From: Phyllobacterium bourgognense
Lineage (GTDB): Bacteria; Pseudomonadota; Alphaproteobacteria; Rhizobiales; Rhizobiaceae
DNA: 55,247 bases
NCBI RefSeq assembly: GCF_003337575.1
Contig: NZ_QPJM01000022.1
Coordinates: 1-55,247, forward strand
Direction of reading: 5' to 3'
Shown: in pieces, positions 1 through 9,491 of the stretch
How the letters are laid out: the number at the start of each line of letters is the position of its first letter
Position numbering within the stretch: position 1 is the first letter of the stretch
Position numbers and translations under genes: made by a program
Notes under the pieces: generated by a model
Told to the model about the DNA's origin: nothing
Databases searched by the model: none
What the model saw: the letters and a program-made list of their open reading frames with translations, nothing else

Positions 1-347
1 GGACAATCAAGATCGATGGCACGTACTGATAGTATTGCACAAGCACGCGCGACCTGTAGATAGCAAGAAGTGTCTATGTCTCTTCTGCAATTCCAAAATT
101 CGGCAAAAAATCATGGATTACAGGTTCCAATCGCGCCGAGGCTTCAACGACATTGGCAGCTGTGGAATCAAGCAAAGGCGCGGCGGGAGCAGTCGAGATA
201 GAATTGCGCCGCGGGTCAGCGGTCCGGTCCAGAATGATGCCGACTGTTGGCGCCGCACCAAACAAGAAGGCGCGCCGGTAGACGGCAGACAACGAGCCGC
301 CGCTGACGCTTTAATTCGAGACAGGAAGCACTCATGAAAGTATTGTC
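1..347. other. left edge, no confident gene
   Basis: No gene is convincingly supported here. The minus strand has an open frame at 74-292 that ends in a protein-like stretch (LDSTAANVVEASARLEP), which could be the tail of a decayed gene, but I do not recognise a family. The interval also holds the leader of the malic enzyme gene. Confidence 0.4.
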
Positions 348-2645
348 GTGAGGCACAACAGGAGTATGACTGCCTTGTCACAAGATCCGAAAGCAAGCCT
401 TCGCACAGCAGCGTTGGACTTCCACCAATTTCCCAAGCCGGGTAAGCTTGAGATCACGCCAAGCAAGCCATTGGCCAACGCGCGCGACCTCGCACTAGCC
501 TATTCGCCTGGAGTTGCAGCACCATGCGAGGAAATCGCTGTTGATCCGGAGAAGGCCTACTCCTATACGTCCAAGGGCAATCTTGTGGCCGTCATTTCCA
601 ATGGCACGGCGGTACTGGGTCTAGGTAATATCGGGGCGTTGGCCAGCAAGCCAGTCATGGAAGGCAAGGCCGTTCTCTTCAAGAAATTCGCCGGGATCGA
701 TAGCATCGATATCGAGGTGAATGAGAGCGACCCCAAGAAATTCATAGAGATAGTTGCGCCGCTGGAGCCCAGCTTCGGGGGAATTAATCTTGAAGACATC
801 AAGGCTCCGGACTGCTTCTATATTGAAGAAAGCCTGAGGGAGCGGATGAATATTCCCGTGTTCCACGATGATCAGCACGGCACGGCTATCATTGTTGCTG
901 CAGCTGTTCTCAACGCCATGAAGCTTGTTGGAAAAAATATCGCCGATGTGAAGATCTGCACATCGGGCGCGGGTGCCGCGGCGATAGCATGCATGAATAT
1001 GCTGTTGACGGTAGGTGCACGGCGGGAGAACATCTACCTGGCCGACCGGCAGGGCCTTGTTACCAAAAAGCGCGCAAATTCCGTGGACCCTTGGCGCGGC
1101 GCGTTTGCTCAGGACATACACGCCACCGAACTAGCAGAAGTCATGGCCGGGGCCGACATCTATGTTGGATTGTCGTCAGCCGGCGCTCTGAAACCTGAAA
1201 TGATCCGTCAGATGGCGCGTGATCCCTTGATCCTGGCATTGTCGAACCCGATACCGGAAATCATGCCGGAACTGGCAATCGCCGAACGGCCCGATGCAAT
1301 GATCTGTACGGGAAGATCCGACTATCCCAATCAGGTCAACAACGTCTTGTGTTTCCCTTTTATCTTTCGCGGTGCCTTGGATGCAGGCGCGACAACCATA
1401 AACGATGAGATGAAGCGGGCAGCGGCTTACGCTATTGCGCAATTGGCTCACGAACCGGTTCTCGAATCCCTTGGAGCTGAGGCGTCGGCTATTTTCGGGA
1501 GTGGCTATCTCATTCCGTCCCCGTTTGATCAGCGTCTGATTTTGCGAATTGCTCCAGCGGTTGCACAAGCCGCCATGGACAGCGGTGTATCACGCCGTCC
1601 GATCCAGGACATGCGCGCCTATCAGGACAGCCTGAAACGTTTCGTCTTCCGTTCGGGACTGGTTATGAAACCAATGATTGAGAGGGCCCAGGGACAAGGA
1701 AAACGAATTGCCTTTGCGGACGGGGAGGATGAGCGTGTGTTGCGCGCCACCCAGGTGATACTGGAGGAGGCCATCGGCCGCCCTATTCTCATTGGCCGAC
1801 CCTCCGTCATCGAACAACGGATAGAACGTTTCGGCCTTACGATTAAATCCGATCGTGATTTCGACATCATCAACCCTGAAGACGATCCGCGGTATCGCGA
1901 CTATGTCAGCCTCTTTCACAATTTGGTCGGACGCAAGGGCGTATCGCTCGACACAGCCCGTACGCTTGTGCGCACCAATACCACCGTGATCGGAGCATTG
2001 GCTGTCCATCGTGGAGAGGCTGATGCTCTGATATGCGGATTGCAGGGAAGCTTCATCAAACATGCGCGTGATATTCGCTCGATCATCGGGCTGGCCGATG
2101 ATTCAGCACAGCTGTCCGCGCTGTCGATGTTGATCATGTCCAAGGGCGTGTTTTTCCTTGCTGACACCTACATGAACATCGACCCAAGTGCCGAAGAGAT
2201 CGTCCAGATCGCCTTGCAGGCCCGCGATCATCTCAAACGCTTCAAGATCGACGCCAAGGCGGCGCTGCTGAGCTATTCCAATTTCGGCTCGCGTGACGGG
2301 GCGTCCCCGGAAAAAATGCGCGCGGTCTATTCGCTGCTGAAGCAAGCCGCGCCCGACCTGCTTGTTGAGGGCGAAATGCAGGGAGACCTTGCGATCAACG
2401 GTGTGTTGCGCGAGCGTCACTTGTCTCAGACGGCCTTTCAGGGCGAGGCAAACCTGTTGATCTTTCCGTCGCTGGAAGCTGCGAACGTCTCGATGACTTT
2501 GCTCGCGGAACTGAACAATGCACTTGCGGTAGGACCCATACTGATGGGAACCAAGCGCCCGGCACACATTCTTGCTCCATCGGTAACCAGCCGGGGCATC
2601 GTGAATATGTCGGCAATTGCAGCAGCCGAAGCTCTGGCAGTCTGA
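348..2645 (+). CDS. maeB: NADP-type malic enzyme with C-terminal phosphotransacetylase-like domain
   Basis: Oxidative decarboxylation of malate to pyruvate in the cytosol, linking the TCA cycle to acetyl-CoA and NADPH supply. The first ~430 residues are the malic enzyme part: YSPGVAAPC near residue 52, the [13 protein letters not shown] segment and a lysine-bearing stretch ([10 protein letters not shown]), then a Rossmann region ([17 protein letters not shown]). Residues ~440-765 are a phosphate acetyl/butyryltransferase-like domain, the usual architecture of the ~760-residue MaeB family; in that family this tail is regulatory (acetyl-CoA sensing). The start is ambiguous: GTG at 348 or ATG at 366, the latter with AGGAG only one base upstream. 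It is intact and stands alone beside decayed genes on its 3' side. Confidence 0.95.
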   Translation: MRHNRSMTALSQDPKASLRTAALDFHQFPKPGKLEITPSKPLANARDLALAYSPGVAAPCEEIAVDPEKAYSYTSKGNLVAVISNGTAVLGLGNIGALASKPVMEGKAVLFKKFAGIDSIDIEVNESDPKKFIEIVAPLEPSFGGINLEDIKAPDCFYIEESLRERMNIPVFHDDQHGTAIIVAAAVLNAMKLVGKNIADVKICTSGAGAAAIACMNMLLTVGARRENIYLADRQGLVTKKRANSVDPWRGAFAQDIHATELAEVMAGADIYVGLSSAGALKPEMIRQMARDPLILALSNPIPEIMPELAIAERPDAMICTGRSDYPNQVNNVLCFPFIFRGALDAGATTINDEMKRAAAYAIAQLAHEPVLESLGAEASAIFGSGYLIPSPFDQRLILRIAPAVAQAAMDSGVSRRPIQDMRAYQDSLKRFVFRSGLVMKPMIERAQGQGKRIAFADGEDERVLRATQVILEEAIGRPILIGRPSVIEQRIERFGLTIKSDRDFDIINPEDDPRYRDYVSLFHNLVGRKGVSLDTARTLVRTNTTVIGALAVHRGEADALICGLQGSFIKHARDIRSIIGLADDSAQLSALSMLIMSKGVFFLADTYMNIDPSAEEIVQIALQARDHLKRFKIDAKAALLSYSNFGSRDGASPEKMRAVYSLLKQAAPDLLVEGEMQGDLAINGVLRERHLSQTAFQGEANLLIFPSLEAANVSMTLLAELNNALAVGPILMGTKRPAHILAPSVTSRGIVNMSAIAAAEALAV

Positions 2646-2745
2646 CAAGTTTAATTGAATGCTGCGGGGAGTGGTAGGTAGCAGCGGCTCCCTAATTTCC
2701 GGTTTTTCTCTCGGAAAGGGACCCACGATTGGGAAGAGGCCCCAC

Positions 2746-2930
2746 TCATTCCCACAGCACCGGAACGAGTGAAAGCACGAGCAGTCCCGCCATCGCCCAA
2801 TTGAACACGGCGCGCGCTCGCGGCGTGGCGATGAAACGCCCGATAGCCGTGCCGAACCCCGTCCAGACGACGCACGACAGCAGGCAGACGACGGCAAGCA
2901 CACCGGAGATCAGCGAAGTCTGCCACAGGC
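2746..2930 (-). pseudogene. LysE-family amino-acid exporter, C-terminal remnant
   Basis: The minus strand encodes about 60 residues that read as the last two membrane segments of a LysE/RhtB exporter (TGFGTAIGRFIATPRARAVF, then FNWAMAGLLVLSLVPVLWE and a stop). LysE proteins are usually ~200 residues, so about two thirds is missing. Upstream, similarity stops near 2930, where the dehalogenase remnant on the other strand begins, so a rearrangement joined two broken genes tail to head. Confidence 0.6.
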
Positions 2931-2931
2931 C

Positions 2932-3467
2932 TGCGTCTTTGATGCCTACGGTACGCTGCTCGACTTTAATTCTGCCGCCAGGCGCACCAAGGACACCCTT
3001 GGTGAAAACGCAGATGCTTTGTCCAGTCTCTGGCACAAAAAGCAGCTTGAGTACACGTGGCTGCGGTCGCTGATGGGAGCCTATGCGCCATTTTGGCAAT
3101 TCACGGGCGAAGCTCTGGACTATGCCATGGATACGCTTGCCATCGCCGACGATGAACTGCGTCAGCGACTGATGCAGCTCTACCTGACGCTCGACCCGAC
3201 GTCTTCCTCGATGCTGTTTTGTCGGTTGATGAAGTCCAAATCTATAAGCACCACCCGTCCGTCTACCAGCTTGCTGTTGACAGGCTCGGCGTCGCCAAGG
3301 AGCCTTTCAGTCATCGAACTCCTGGGATGCCGTTGGCGCTTCGCGTTTCGGATACAAGGTCGCGTGGTGCAATCGCTACGATCAGCGGTTTGATCGCCTG
3401 CCGGCAGCGCCGGACGCTGTCATCAAGAGTTTAGCTGATCTGCCGCCCCTCATTGGCATAGTGTGAG
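2932..3467 (+). pseudogene. haloacid dehalogenase type II (HAD), deleted and frameshifted
   Basis: Reading from 2932 gives CVFDAYGTLLDFNSAARR with the HAD nucleophile motif DxYGT, continuing through SSLWHKKQLEYTWLRSLMG to YLTLDP near 3200. The next family segment (roughly 40 residues) is missing, and coding resumes in another frame with AVLSVDEVQIYKHHPSVYQL. A further frame change near 3303-3309 leads to SSNSWDAVGASRFGYKVAWC and ends IKSLADLPPLIGIV at a stop at 3465-3467. No start codon is retained. Order and motifs match L-2-haloacid dehalogenases; the deletion shows genuine decay rather than read error alone. Confidence 0.8.
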
Positions 3468-3498
3468 CACAGATTTCTGCCGACGTTTACACACCTTT

Positions 3499-3780
3499 AT
3501 CACCTTGTGAGCTCTTTCTTCATCCGTAGGAAGTGGAGGCTGAGCCAGTTGAGCGGGCAGCCGTCAATCTCCTCAAATCCTGCAGCCGATAGTGGCTCGC
3601 GCAGGCCATGAAGATCGAAGCGGCGATGCGGACGCAGACAAGTCGAGATCGCCGGCATAATCAATCAGCAGCAGCCGTCCCAACGGCTTTACCGTCCGCG
3701 GGAACCGAATTGCCCGTTCAACAGGCCAAGACGGGATCAATACTCGTTGTCGCGCTTGTTCATCACCGACACGCGCCGAG
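3499..3780 (-). pseudogene. possible methyltransferase-like remnant
   Basis: On the minus strand, a stretch ending just before 3499 reads AAGFEEIDGCPLNWLSLHF followed by LRMKKELTR and a stop, which resembles the C-terminal strand of class I SAM methyltransferases (an aGF/E element followed by a hydrophobic strand). Upstream on the same strand, in a different frame, is RAIRFPRTVKPLGRLLLIDY. The frames do not join. The family assignment is tentative. Confidence 0.3.
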
Positions 3781-3788
3781 ATCGCGTG

Positions 3789-4448
3789 CTATTGGGGCAT
3801 CATTGTCTTAATACACCGTCGGAATGACCGGACTGCTTCATCCGATCTTTGACGCTGGCCGGAATCTGAAACGGATTTGACGTCGAGTTCTAAAGGAAGT
3901 CGGATGTCCTGATCTCCCCCATCGCGGTTAAATGCGATGGTAATTTTACCCCTTCCTATTCCATTCATGATGATCCCGAACGATGGATGAAATTGAAACA
4001 GCGATACCAGGGCACCGGGTGTGTCAGAAGGTACAGTCGAAATGAGACTGGATAAATTTGTTTGAAAGTCCTGACCGACGAGATAAGCCCGGGATGGCGC
4101 AGACGGTTTCAGCACAAAAGACGACTTTGATGAGTCTATGTCAAAGACGACGACCTTGAGGTCGATGCCGAAGTTGTTATTTGCTCTCCTTACACCAACA
4201 TTGCCCGAGACCCCGATGTAGCCTCCCTGACGATAGATCAAATCCTGAGCAACAGCAGTAAACATAAAATGACAACCGGTCACGCTAGCGCTGCTCATCT
4301 CCGTTTCGGCATCAACACTCATAGTTCCAGCCATGGCTGAAAGCGATTGTCTTGCACGCTCGGAATTTTGGGCATTCGAACCAGTGATCGATAGCCAGAG
4401 CAGAATTGGTACTGCGGCCGCCGCGAGTTTCAAGTTCAACGACAACAT
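3789..4448 (-). CDS. secreted or periplasmic protein of unknown function
   Basis: A 219-residue protein I do not recognise. It begins with a clear signal peptide (MLSLNLKLAAAAVPILLWLS, with probable cleavage after SNAQ). The mature part contains one cysteine in SVTGCHFMF, a region rich in beta-strand-like segments (LKVVVFDIDSSKSSFVLKP) and a basic C-terminus with a second cysteine (RRCIKTMMPQ). GGGAAAA precedes the ATG. It lies alone among decayed genes, but the frame is open from signal peptide to stop, so it is probably real. Confidence 0.6.
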   Translation of the reverse strand: MLSLNLKLAAAAVPILLWLSITGSNAQNSERARQSLSAMAGTMSVDAETEMSSASVTGCHFMFTAVAQDLIYRQGGYIGVSGNVGVRRANNNFGIDLKVVVFDIDSSKSSFVLKPSAPSRAYLVGQDFQTNLSSLISTVPSDTPGALVSLFQFHPSFGIIMNGIGRGKITIAFNRDGGDQDIRLPLELDVKSVSDSGQRQRSDEAVRSFRRCIKTMMPQ

Positions 4449-4601
4449 GTTTTCCCGATGCCCATGTTAGGCAGCCCGCCGACATCGTCAGCGGATTGGC
4501 AAATCACCATCAACCTGGTCCAATATTTTGCCCATTGAACCCGCCGCAAATTTACGACGATTTGAAGCATCGTGCAAAAAGAGCATTGTAGGTTACAAAG
4601 C

Positions 4602-4800
4602 TCGCGCTATGTCCGCGTGCTCGTCATGGTTGTTGGCGTACCGCTCGCATTGGGTTCGTACTGAGGCCTATTGTTCTTGGTGCTTAATGTGCCGATCCTG
4701 ATATTGCGCATCCTTGACGAAGAAAAGATCCTGCAACAGGAGCTGGAAGGCTATTCGGACTATACAGGAAAGTACGATACAGGCTTGTACCCGGTCTGTG
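4602..4800 (+). pseudogene. isoprenylcysteine carboxyl methyltransferase-like remnant
   Basis: The frame starting at 4602 reads RYVRVLVMVVGVPLALGSY, then a TGA at 4662-4664 where the family usually has a tryptophan, then GLLFLVLNVPILILRILDEE and KILQQELEGYSDYTGKY. The hydrophobic segment followed by RI.DEE..L...L.GY..Y is characteristic of bacterial ICMT-family membrane methyltransferases. The conserved C-terminal arginine-rich region is degraded and there is no start codon. One in-frame stop plus both ends missing indicates a true pseudogene. Confidence 0.6.
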
Positions 4801-5147
4801 GTGAGCGAGCCTACCTCGCATAGGATTGGGTCATATGTGGCACCACGGAACACGATGCAATTCGTCAATAGGGATTGTGGCGGCAAATTAACCCCGGCGC
4901 AGGAGCGGATGCCCGGCGATCCGGTGCGATCGGCAATAAAATTCAGCAGCGGCACTTTGAAATGACTATCCTTGGGCGCGCAATTTCGGACAAAGCGCTG
5001 GGGCGATAATTGTAGCAAAAAAACCGTTGTGGCCCTCATATAACGCCAGCCTGCCTTTTGCCGCCTGAGATGCTATAGCCTTCAGCGAAATTCATTAAGT
5101 GGAAAACGTTCCTGCTTAGCCGGGATTTCGTGGGAAACGGGAGACCG
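4801..5147. other. no recognisable gene
   Basis: Neither strand gives a convincing protein. A minus-strand open frame across 4668-5039 has no family resemblance and overlaps the ICMT-like remnant. The final bases hold the leader of the broken transporter, including GGGAG just before its ATG. Confidence 0.5.
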
Positions 5148-6930
5148 ATGACAACACAGCAATTTTTGGCGTTCACGGTGATCGGTTTGATGATGGCCGC
5201 ATTCGTATGGGGGCGGGTCCGCTACGATATTGTGGCGATGTGTTCCCTGCTCGGGGCCATTGCTCTTGGAGTCGTTCCTTTTCAGGCCGCATTCAGTGGG
5301 TTCAGCGACGAGATCGTCATCATCGTCGGCAGTGCACTTGTTGTCAGTGCCGGGGTGGCGCGTTCCGGTCTTGTGGAGGCGGCGGTGCAGCGCTTCGTGC
5401 CACAACTGTCATCGGTGAGGGCCCAGCTTGCCGTGCTTGTGATCGTTGTGACGGTATTGTCGGCTTTCGTGAAAAATATCGGCGCGCTGGCGATCATGAT
5501 TCCCGTTGCCTTCCAGTTCGCGCGGCGGTCGAATGTGTCGGCGTCCGTGTTCCTCATGCCCATGGCATTTGGCGCCCTTATTGGCGGACTGATGACGCAA
5601 GTTGGCACCTCGCCGAACATCGTAGTTTCCCGTGTGCGCGCCGAGATGGTGGGTCAGAGTTTCTCCATGTTTGATTTCACCCCTGTCGGTGCAACGCTTG
5701 TCGTCACCGGGATCATTTATCTGGTGTTGTTTTACCGGTTGGTTCCGAACGCATGCGCGAAACGGTCTCCGCCGACGAAGCGATAGAGATTCGCAATTAT
5801 GTCTCCGAGGCGGCGGTAGCGAAGGGCTCGGCTGCAGTTGGCAAGACAGTGATGGATCTCGTGCAGCCAGCGGAGGGCGGGGCGATGGTGACGTCGATCG
5901 TTCGCGCCGAGCACCGGGTTACGCCGCTTCCCGATTCGGTGTTGGCCGAAGGTGACGTGCTGGTGCTTGAGGGCAATCCTCATGCGCTAGACGCCATCGT
6001 CACTACCGGAAAGCTAAGACTGTCAAGTGACCGATCGCCCTTGGACAAGGAAAGGTCGGCCGAGATCGAAGCCATCGAAGCGGTCATCGGCGAACATTCG
6101 CCGTTGATCGATATGTCAGCACAGCGACTTGCCATGTTCGATCGCTACAACGTCAATCTGCTTGCCGTTAGCCGCCATGGTGAAAGGCTCAAGGAGCGCT
6201 TGGGTGAGATCACGTTCCGGTTCGGCGATGTCATCGTGCTGCAAGGGCAAAGCCGTGTATTGCCAACGCTGTTGCGCGAGTTCGGTTGCCTGCCTCTGGC
6301 GAAGCGCACGATCATGCTGGGCAGCGTCAGGGACTTATCCCACTGTTCATTTTGTTTGCGGCCATCGGAGCCACCGCGCTTGGTCTGCTACCCATCTCCA
6401 TTGCTTTTTTGCCGGCGCGGTTGCGATGGTTGTGTTCCGCGCCATTCCGCTCGGCGAGGTTTATACGGCAATCGATGGTCCGATACTGATCATGCTTGCC
6501 ACTCTTATACCTGTCAGCGACGCCCTGAGGACTACAGGAGGCACCGACCTGATCGCGCAGGGGCTCACCCACATCGCGCATCAATTGCCGCCCTTCGGGG
6601 CGCTGACCCTCATCCTTGTGGCAGCGATGGCAGTCACGCCATTCCTTAACAATGCCGCGACGGTGCTGGTAATGGCACCGATTTGCCACGAGTTTTGCGG
6701 GCACGCTCGGCTTCCGGCCAGAGGCGTTTCTGATGGCCGTCGCCATCGGCGCGGGTTGCGACTTCCTGACACCGATCGGACACCAGTGCAACACACTGGT
6801 CATGGGACCGGGCGGCTATAGGTTCAGCGACTATCCCCGGCTGGGCTTGCCGTTATCGGTGATCATCGTGCTGACGGCAGGGCCGGCACATTGCGATGCC
6901 GTCAGGGAGGGCGGCAACCATCCCATCTCC
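5148..6930 (+). pseudogene. SLC13/DASS-family transporter with two TrkA-C domains, frameshifted
   Basis: A sodium/anion symporter-type gene in pieces. From the ATG at 5148 (GGGAG upstream) come several membrane helices (MTTQQFLAFTVIGLMMAAFV, SAFVKNIGALAIMIPVAF, GTSPNIVVSRVR). The frame shifts near 5747. The next part holds two TrkA-C-like cytoplasmic domains (GKTVMDLVQPAEGGAMV; MFDRYNVNLLAVSRHGERLK). Shifts near 6327, in the T run at 6405-6410, and near 6683 precede the second membrane half (GAVAMVVFRAIPLGEVYTAI, AVTPFLNNAATVLVMAP, GCDFLTPIGHQCNTLVMGPG). The layout membrane - TrkA-C x2 - membrane is standard for the ~590-residue family. Similarity fades near 6900. Decay or read errors would look alike here; the 6405 shift is in a homopolymer. 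Confidence 0.85.
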
Positions 6931-6990
6931 TATGGACTGCCATTGGATATTGAACTTGCCGCAGTTATCACTAAATGATAACAGGGTGGC

Positions 6991-7352
6991 ATGAGTGCGC
7001 GTGACACGAGTCTCGATACCCTGCTCGATCTGGACGGCCAAACAATGTTTGTTGGCCAGACGTATTGGGTCAAGTTCGCCGTCAAAGCAGTCACGGTCAC
7101 GCCGCAACGGCCGCACGGGTTGCGCTATTCATTGACGTTACACGGACCAGGTGGGGAGCGGCTGGTAGGCTTTGACAATGCTCACGCGATGTCAGCGGGG
7201 AGTGGGCAAGCCGCAAGTCGACGCAAAAGTACGACCATAAGCACCGTTTCCGGACATTGAGGCCGTATGAGTACAGTGACGCTGCCACATTGCTGGAAGA
7301 CTTCTGGAGCGAAGTGGATGGCATTTTGAAAGAGGTAGGAGTGATCAAATGA
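6991..7352 (+). pseudogene. DUF6516-like protein (toxin-antitoxin type partner), single frameshift
   Basis: The frame from 6991 runs to LHGPGGERLVGFDNAHAMSA. Restoring one G in the G4 run at 7197-7200 continues it as GEWASRKSTQKYDHKHRFRT and on to LEDFWSEVDGILKEVGVIK. Its stop TGA (7350-7352) overlaps the ATG of the next gene (7349). The restored ~121-residue protein has the GYDN/KHR arrangement of DUF6516 proteins, which commonly precede an HTH gene and are proposed toxin-like partners. The shift may be a read error or a real inactivation. Confidence 0.65.
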
Positions 7353-7714
7353 CGAAGACGCTTCATGTTGGTATCGCAAGCTATGAGACGATGAAGAGCC
7401 GGACCATGGCGATTGCTCGAGGGCAACTTAAGCCGAAAAAAGACGATCCCAAAGTATGGTTCACGTCCATCGAAAGCTTCGCAAAGGTTTTATCCGATCG
7501 AAATCGGGCCCTCCTTGAGATGATCGTTAAAGAAAAGCCAGCATCGATTGCGGAGTTGGAAACCATGTCGGGACGAGCAAAATCAAATCTAAGCCGAACA
7601 TTACGAACGATGCAGCGATACGGTTTGGTTGAGTTGGAAAAGGGAGAGGGCGGCAAGCTTATCCCCCACGTCAATTACGACCGTATTGCATTGGAGATGC
7701 CTGCATACTCCTGA
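7349..7714 (+). CDS. winged-helix DNA-binding protein (HVO_A0114/MarR-like), putative antitoxin
   Basis: A 121-residue predicted transcription regulator. The core (LLEMIVKEKPASIAELETMS, then RAKSNLSRTLRTMQRYGLVE, ending EKGEGGKLIPHVNYDRIAL) is a winged helix-turn-helix with recognition helix at about residues 72-90. Genes of this type often follow DUF6516 genes as the regulatory or antitoxin half of a pair. The ATG overlaps the stop of the upstream gene (ATGA), so translation is probably coupled. The gene is intact while its partner carries a frameshift, a pattern expected if the toxin half was lost and the repressor retained, or if the shift is a read error. Confidence 0.75.
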   Translation: MTKTLHVGIASYETMKSRTMAIARGQLKPKKDDPKVWFTSIESFAKVLSDRNRALLEMIVKEKPASIAELETMSGRAKSNLSRTLRTMQRYGLVELEKGEGGKLIPHVNYDRIALEMPAYS

Positions 7715-7725
7715 TGTTGCGAAAA

Positions 7726-8137
7726 TCATAGCGCTTCCGATGCTCGATAGGACCATTTGAATGCGGGCATTTCGTTCCATTTCGACAACGTCAAAGAAGA
7801 GCTCGTGGCTCGGATCACATTGAATATATTTGCGTACGAGCGACCCCGGTGGCTTGAACTTCCCGGGATCAACGCTCTAATGCAATTTTGTGGATTGTAG
7901 AACTTCAGCACCAGTCCAAATCGGCAAAAATCCGCTGCTTATCGGCATTTTCAAGGAAGGGTTTCTCGGCAAGCTTCTGATTGAACAAGACGTGCGGGTA
8001 CCGTTCGATCCTGATCAATCGTCCTTTGTTGAGGAGTTCCCCACTATAGTGCGCTACATTTCCGATCGTTTCGCCGCCTGCTGCCCATCGGTGGACTTGG
8101 CGTCATAGCGCGGTTGAAGCTCGAGGGTTGATATAAA
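7726..8137. other. gap with short protein-like fragments
   Basis: No full gene. The plus strand has a ~50-codon open stretch between TAG near 7748 and TAG near 7900 that reads like real protein (FHFDNVKEELVARITLNIF, then LPGINALMQFCGL), and a second at 7890-8108 (GIFKEGFLGKLLIEQDVRV). I recognise neither family. They may be further remnants of the graveyard. Confidence 0.35.
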
Positions 8138-8584
8138 ATGAATGCATCAAAGCATGTAGGTACTTGTCGCTGCGGTCGGCTTCGGGCCGAATGCGAGGGC
8201 GAGCCGGTGCGAGTTTCGGTCTGCCATTGCCTCGACTGTCAGAAGCGGAGCGGGAGCGCCTTCGCGGCGCAGGCGCGTTGGCCCGATCAAAAGGTTCGGG
8301 TGATCGGCGAAGCACAGACCTGGACGCGCGTGGCCGACAGCGGACATCGGGCAACTTATCGCTTCTGTCCGAATTGCGGTTCGACAGTCGCTTATGTGAT
8401 TGAAGGCTGGCCTGGTGTCACGGCGGTGCCGCTCGGTGCGTTCGCCGATCCGCAGTTCCCGGCGCCGAAATTCTCCGTCTACGAACATCGGAAGCACAGT
8501 TGGACAGCCGTGTTAGGCGACGACGTAGAACACTCCTCAACACCGACCACCAAGCGTGCGCCTGGAAGCAAGCTGAGTGAATGA
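8138..8584 (+). CDS. GFA/CENP-V domain zinc protein
   Basis: A 148-residue member of the GFA family, related to glutathione-dependent formaldehyde-activating enzyme. Zinc-binding cysteines are visible in order: CRCGRLRAEC near residues 10-19, CHCLDCQKRSGSAF near 29-42, and FCPNCGSTVAY near 83-93. Length is typical. Most family members have no proven substrate, so formaldehyde or glutathione chemistry should not be assumed. It stands alone, with no operon partner on its strand within 800 bases. Confidence 0.85.
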   Translation: MNASKHVGTCRCGRLRAECEGEPVRVSVCHCLDCQKRSGSAFAAQARWPDQKVRVIGEAQTWTRVADSGHRATYRFCPNCGSTVAYVIEGWPGVTAVPLGAFADPQFPAPKFSVYEHRKHSWTAVLGDDVEHSSTPTTKRAPGSKLSE

Positions 8585-8865
8585 AGCCTGAACATGAACA
8601 AGGCGGGAGGATATAAGCGGCGTGTTGCGAAGGATCGAAGCAACGAGGGTTCAGTACTCTGATATTTCAGCCGTCGTTTCGCATCAGCTTCCGAGAGTAT
8701 TCGGAGCCTGCCAAAACCACTACGATCGTTCGCTCAATTGCACTGTGGCGGGTCCTGCAAAAAACCGCGCCTCTGAATTTGCCGCTCCGGCCTCAATACA
8801 TTGAAACGGCGATATAAATCCGCTTCGCTTCATCCGCGGAGCAGAAGTTTCATCCACATCCGGCG
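8585..8865. other. intergenic, nothing recognised
   Basis: No coding region, repeat or RNA is evident. It separates the GFA gene from the 3' end of the HxlR gene; base composition rises toward GC near 8860. Confidence 0.5.
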
Positions 8866-9264
8866 CTACCCTCGCGCTGCGCCTTCCGCCGCGGTTCGGG
8901 GCGCCGCCCGCGCCGCTCCGGCCTTCGCCCCTTCCGTCCGCTCCTGGTGTTTTTTGCCCCAGTCCGCCAGCGGGGCGAGCGCCAGGTCGAGCTCGGCGCC
9001 TTCCGGCGTAGCCGAATATTCGACGCGCGGCGGCACCTGGTGAAACACCTCACGGTGGATGATGCCGTCCGCCTCCATCTCGCGCAGGTGCTGGATCAGC
9101 ATCTTTTCGCTGATCTCCGGTTGCAGCCTTTTCAGTTCGCCGAAGCGGCAGGGCTGCGCCTGGTGGATCTGCCAGAGCAAAAGTGCCTTCCACTTGCCGC
9201 CGATCACCGCGAGCGCGGGACCTAATCCGCAACTGTCCGGCAGTTTTCTTTGGTTTTTTTCCAA
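8866..9264 (-). CDS. HxlR-family transcriptional regulator
   Basis: A winged-helix regulator, 132 residues from a TTG start at 9264 preceded by GGAGAG. The open frame extends to an ATG at 9420, but the added residues are atypical, so the internal TTG is preferred. The HxlR signature is clear: CGLGPALAVIGGKWKALLLW, then RFGELKRLQPEISEKMLIQH, then VEYSATPEGAELDLALAPLA. An alanine/arginine-rich tail follows. It is divergent from the SDR gene at 9492, the usual arrangement in which HxlR proteins control a neighbouring oxidoreductase in response to electrophiles or redox stress. Confidence 0.85.
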   Translation of the reverse strand: MEKNQRKLPDSCGLGPALAVIGGKWKALLLWQIHQAQPCRFGELKRLQPEISEKMLIQHLREMEADGIIHREVFHQVPPRVEYSATPEGAELDLALAPLADWGKKHQERTEGAKAGAARAAPRTAAEGAARG

Positions 9265-9491
9265 GGAACTCTCCAATTCTGAGGATTTGGTAGGTACCTT
9301 ACTTTTTTGTCTGTACTTGTGCAATCGAAAGTATCTGCCTAGCTTCGGGCAAGGACGCCGGAGCATGCGGGCAGAAGGCCAGCGGCAAGGCTTCCACCGG
9401 GACAGTTTTTCGTGCGGCAAAAAAAGCGGCCGCTCCCGGCAGTTTCAAACCGACAGACCGCGGCGCCCTTCGCGCCGGGATAAGGAAAATC
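9265..9491. promoter_or_regulatory. divergent HxlR/SDR promoter region
   Basis: The intergenic region between two divergent genes must carry both promoters. GGTAGGTACCTTACT at 9289-9303 contains a GGTACC palindrome and partial symmetry, a plausible HxlR site. The 7-mer TACCTAC on the HxlR strand here recurs in the same relative orientation in front of the second HxlR gene (53415-53421). Confidence 0.35.
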
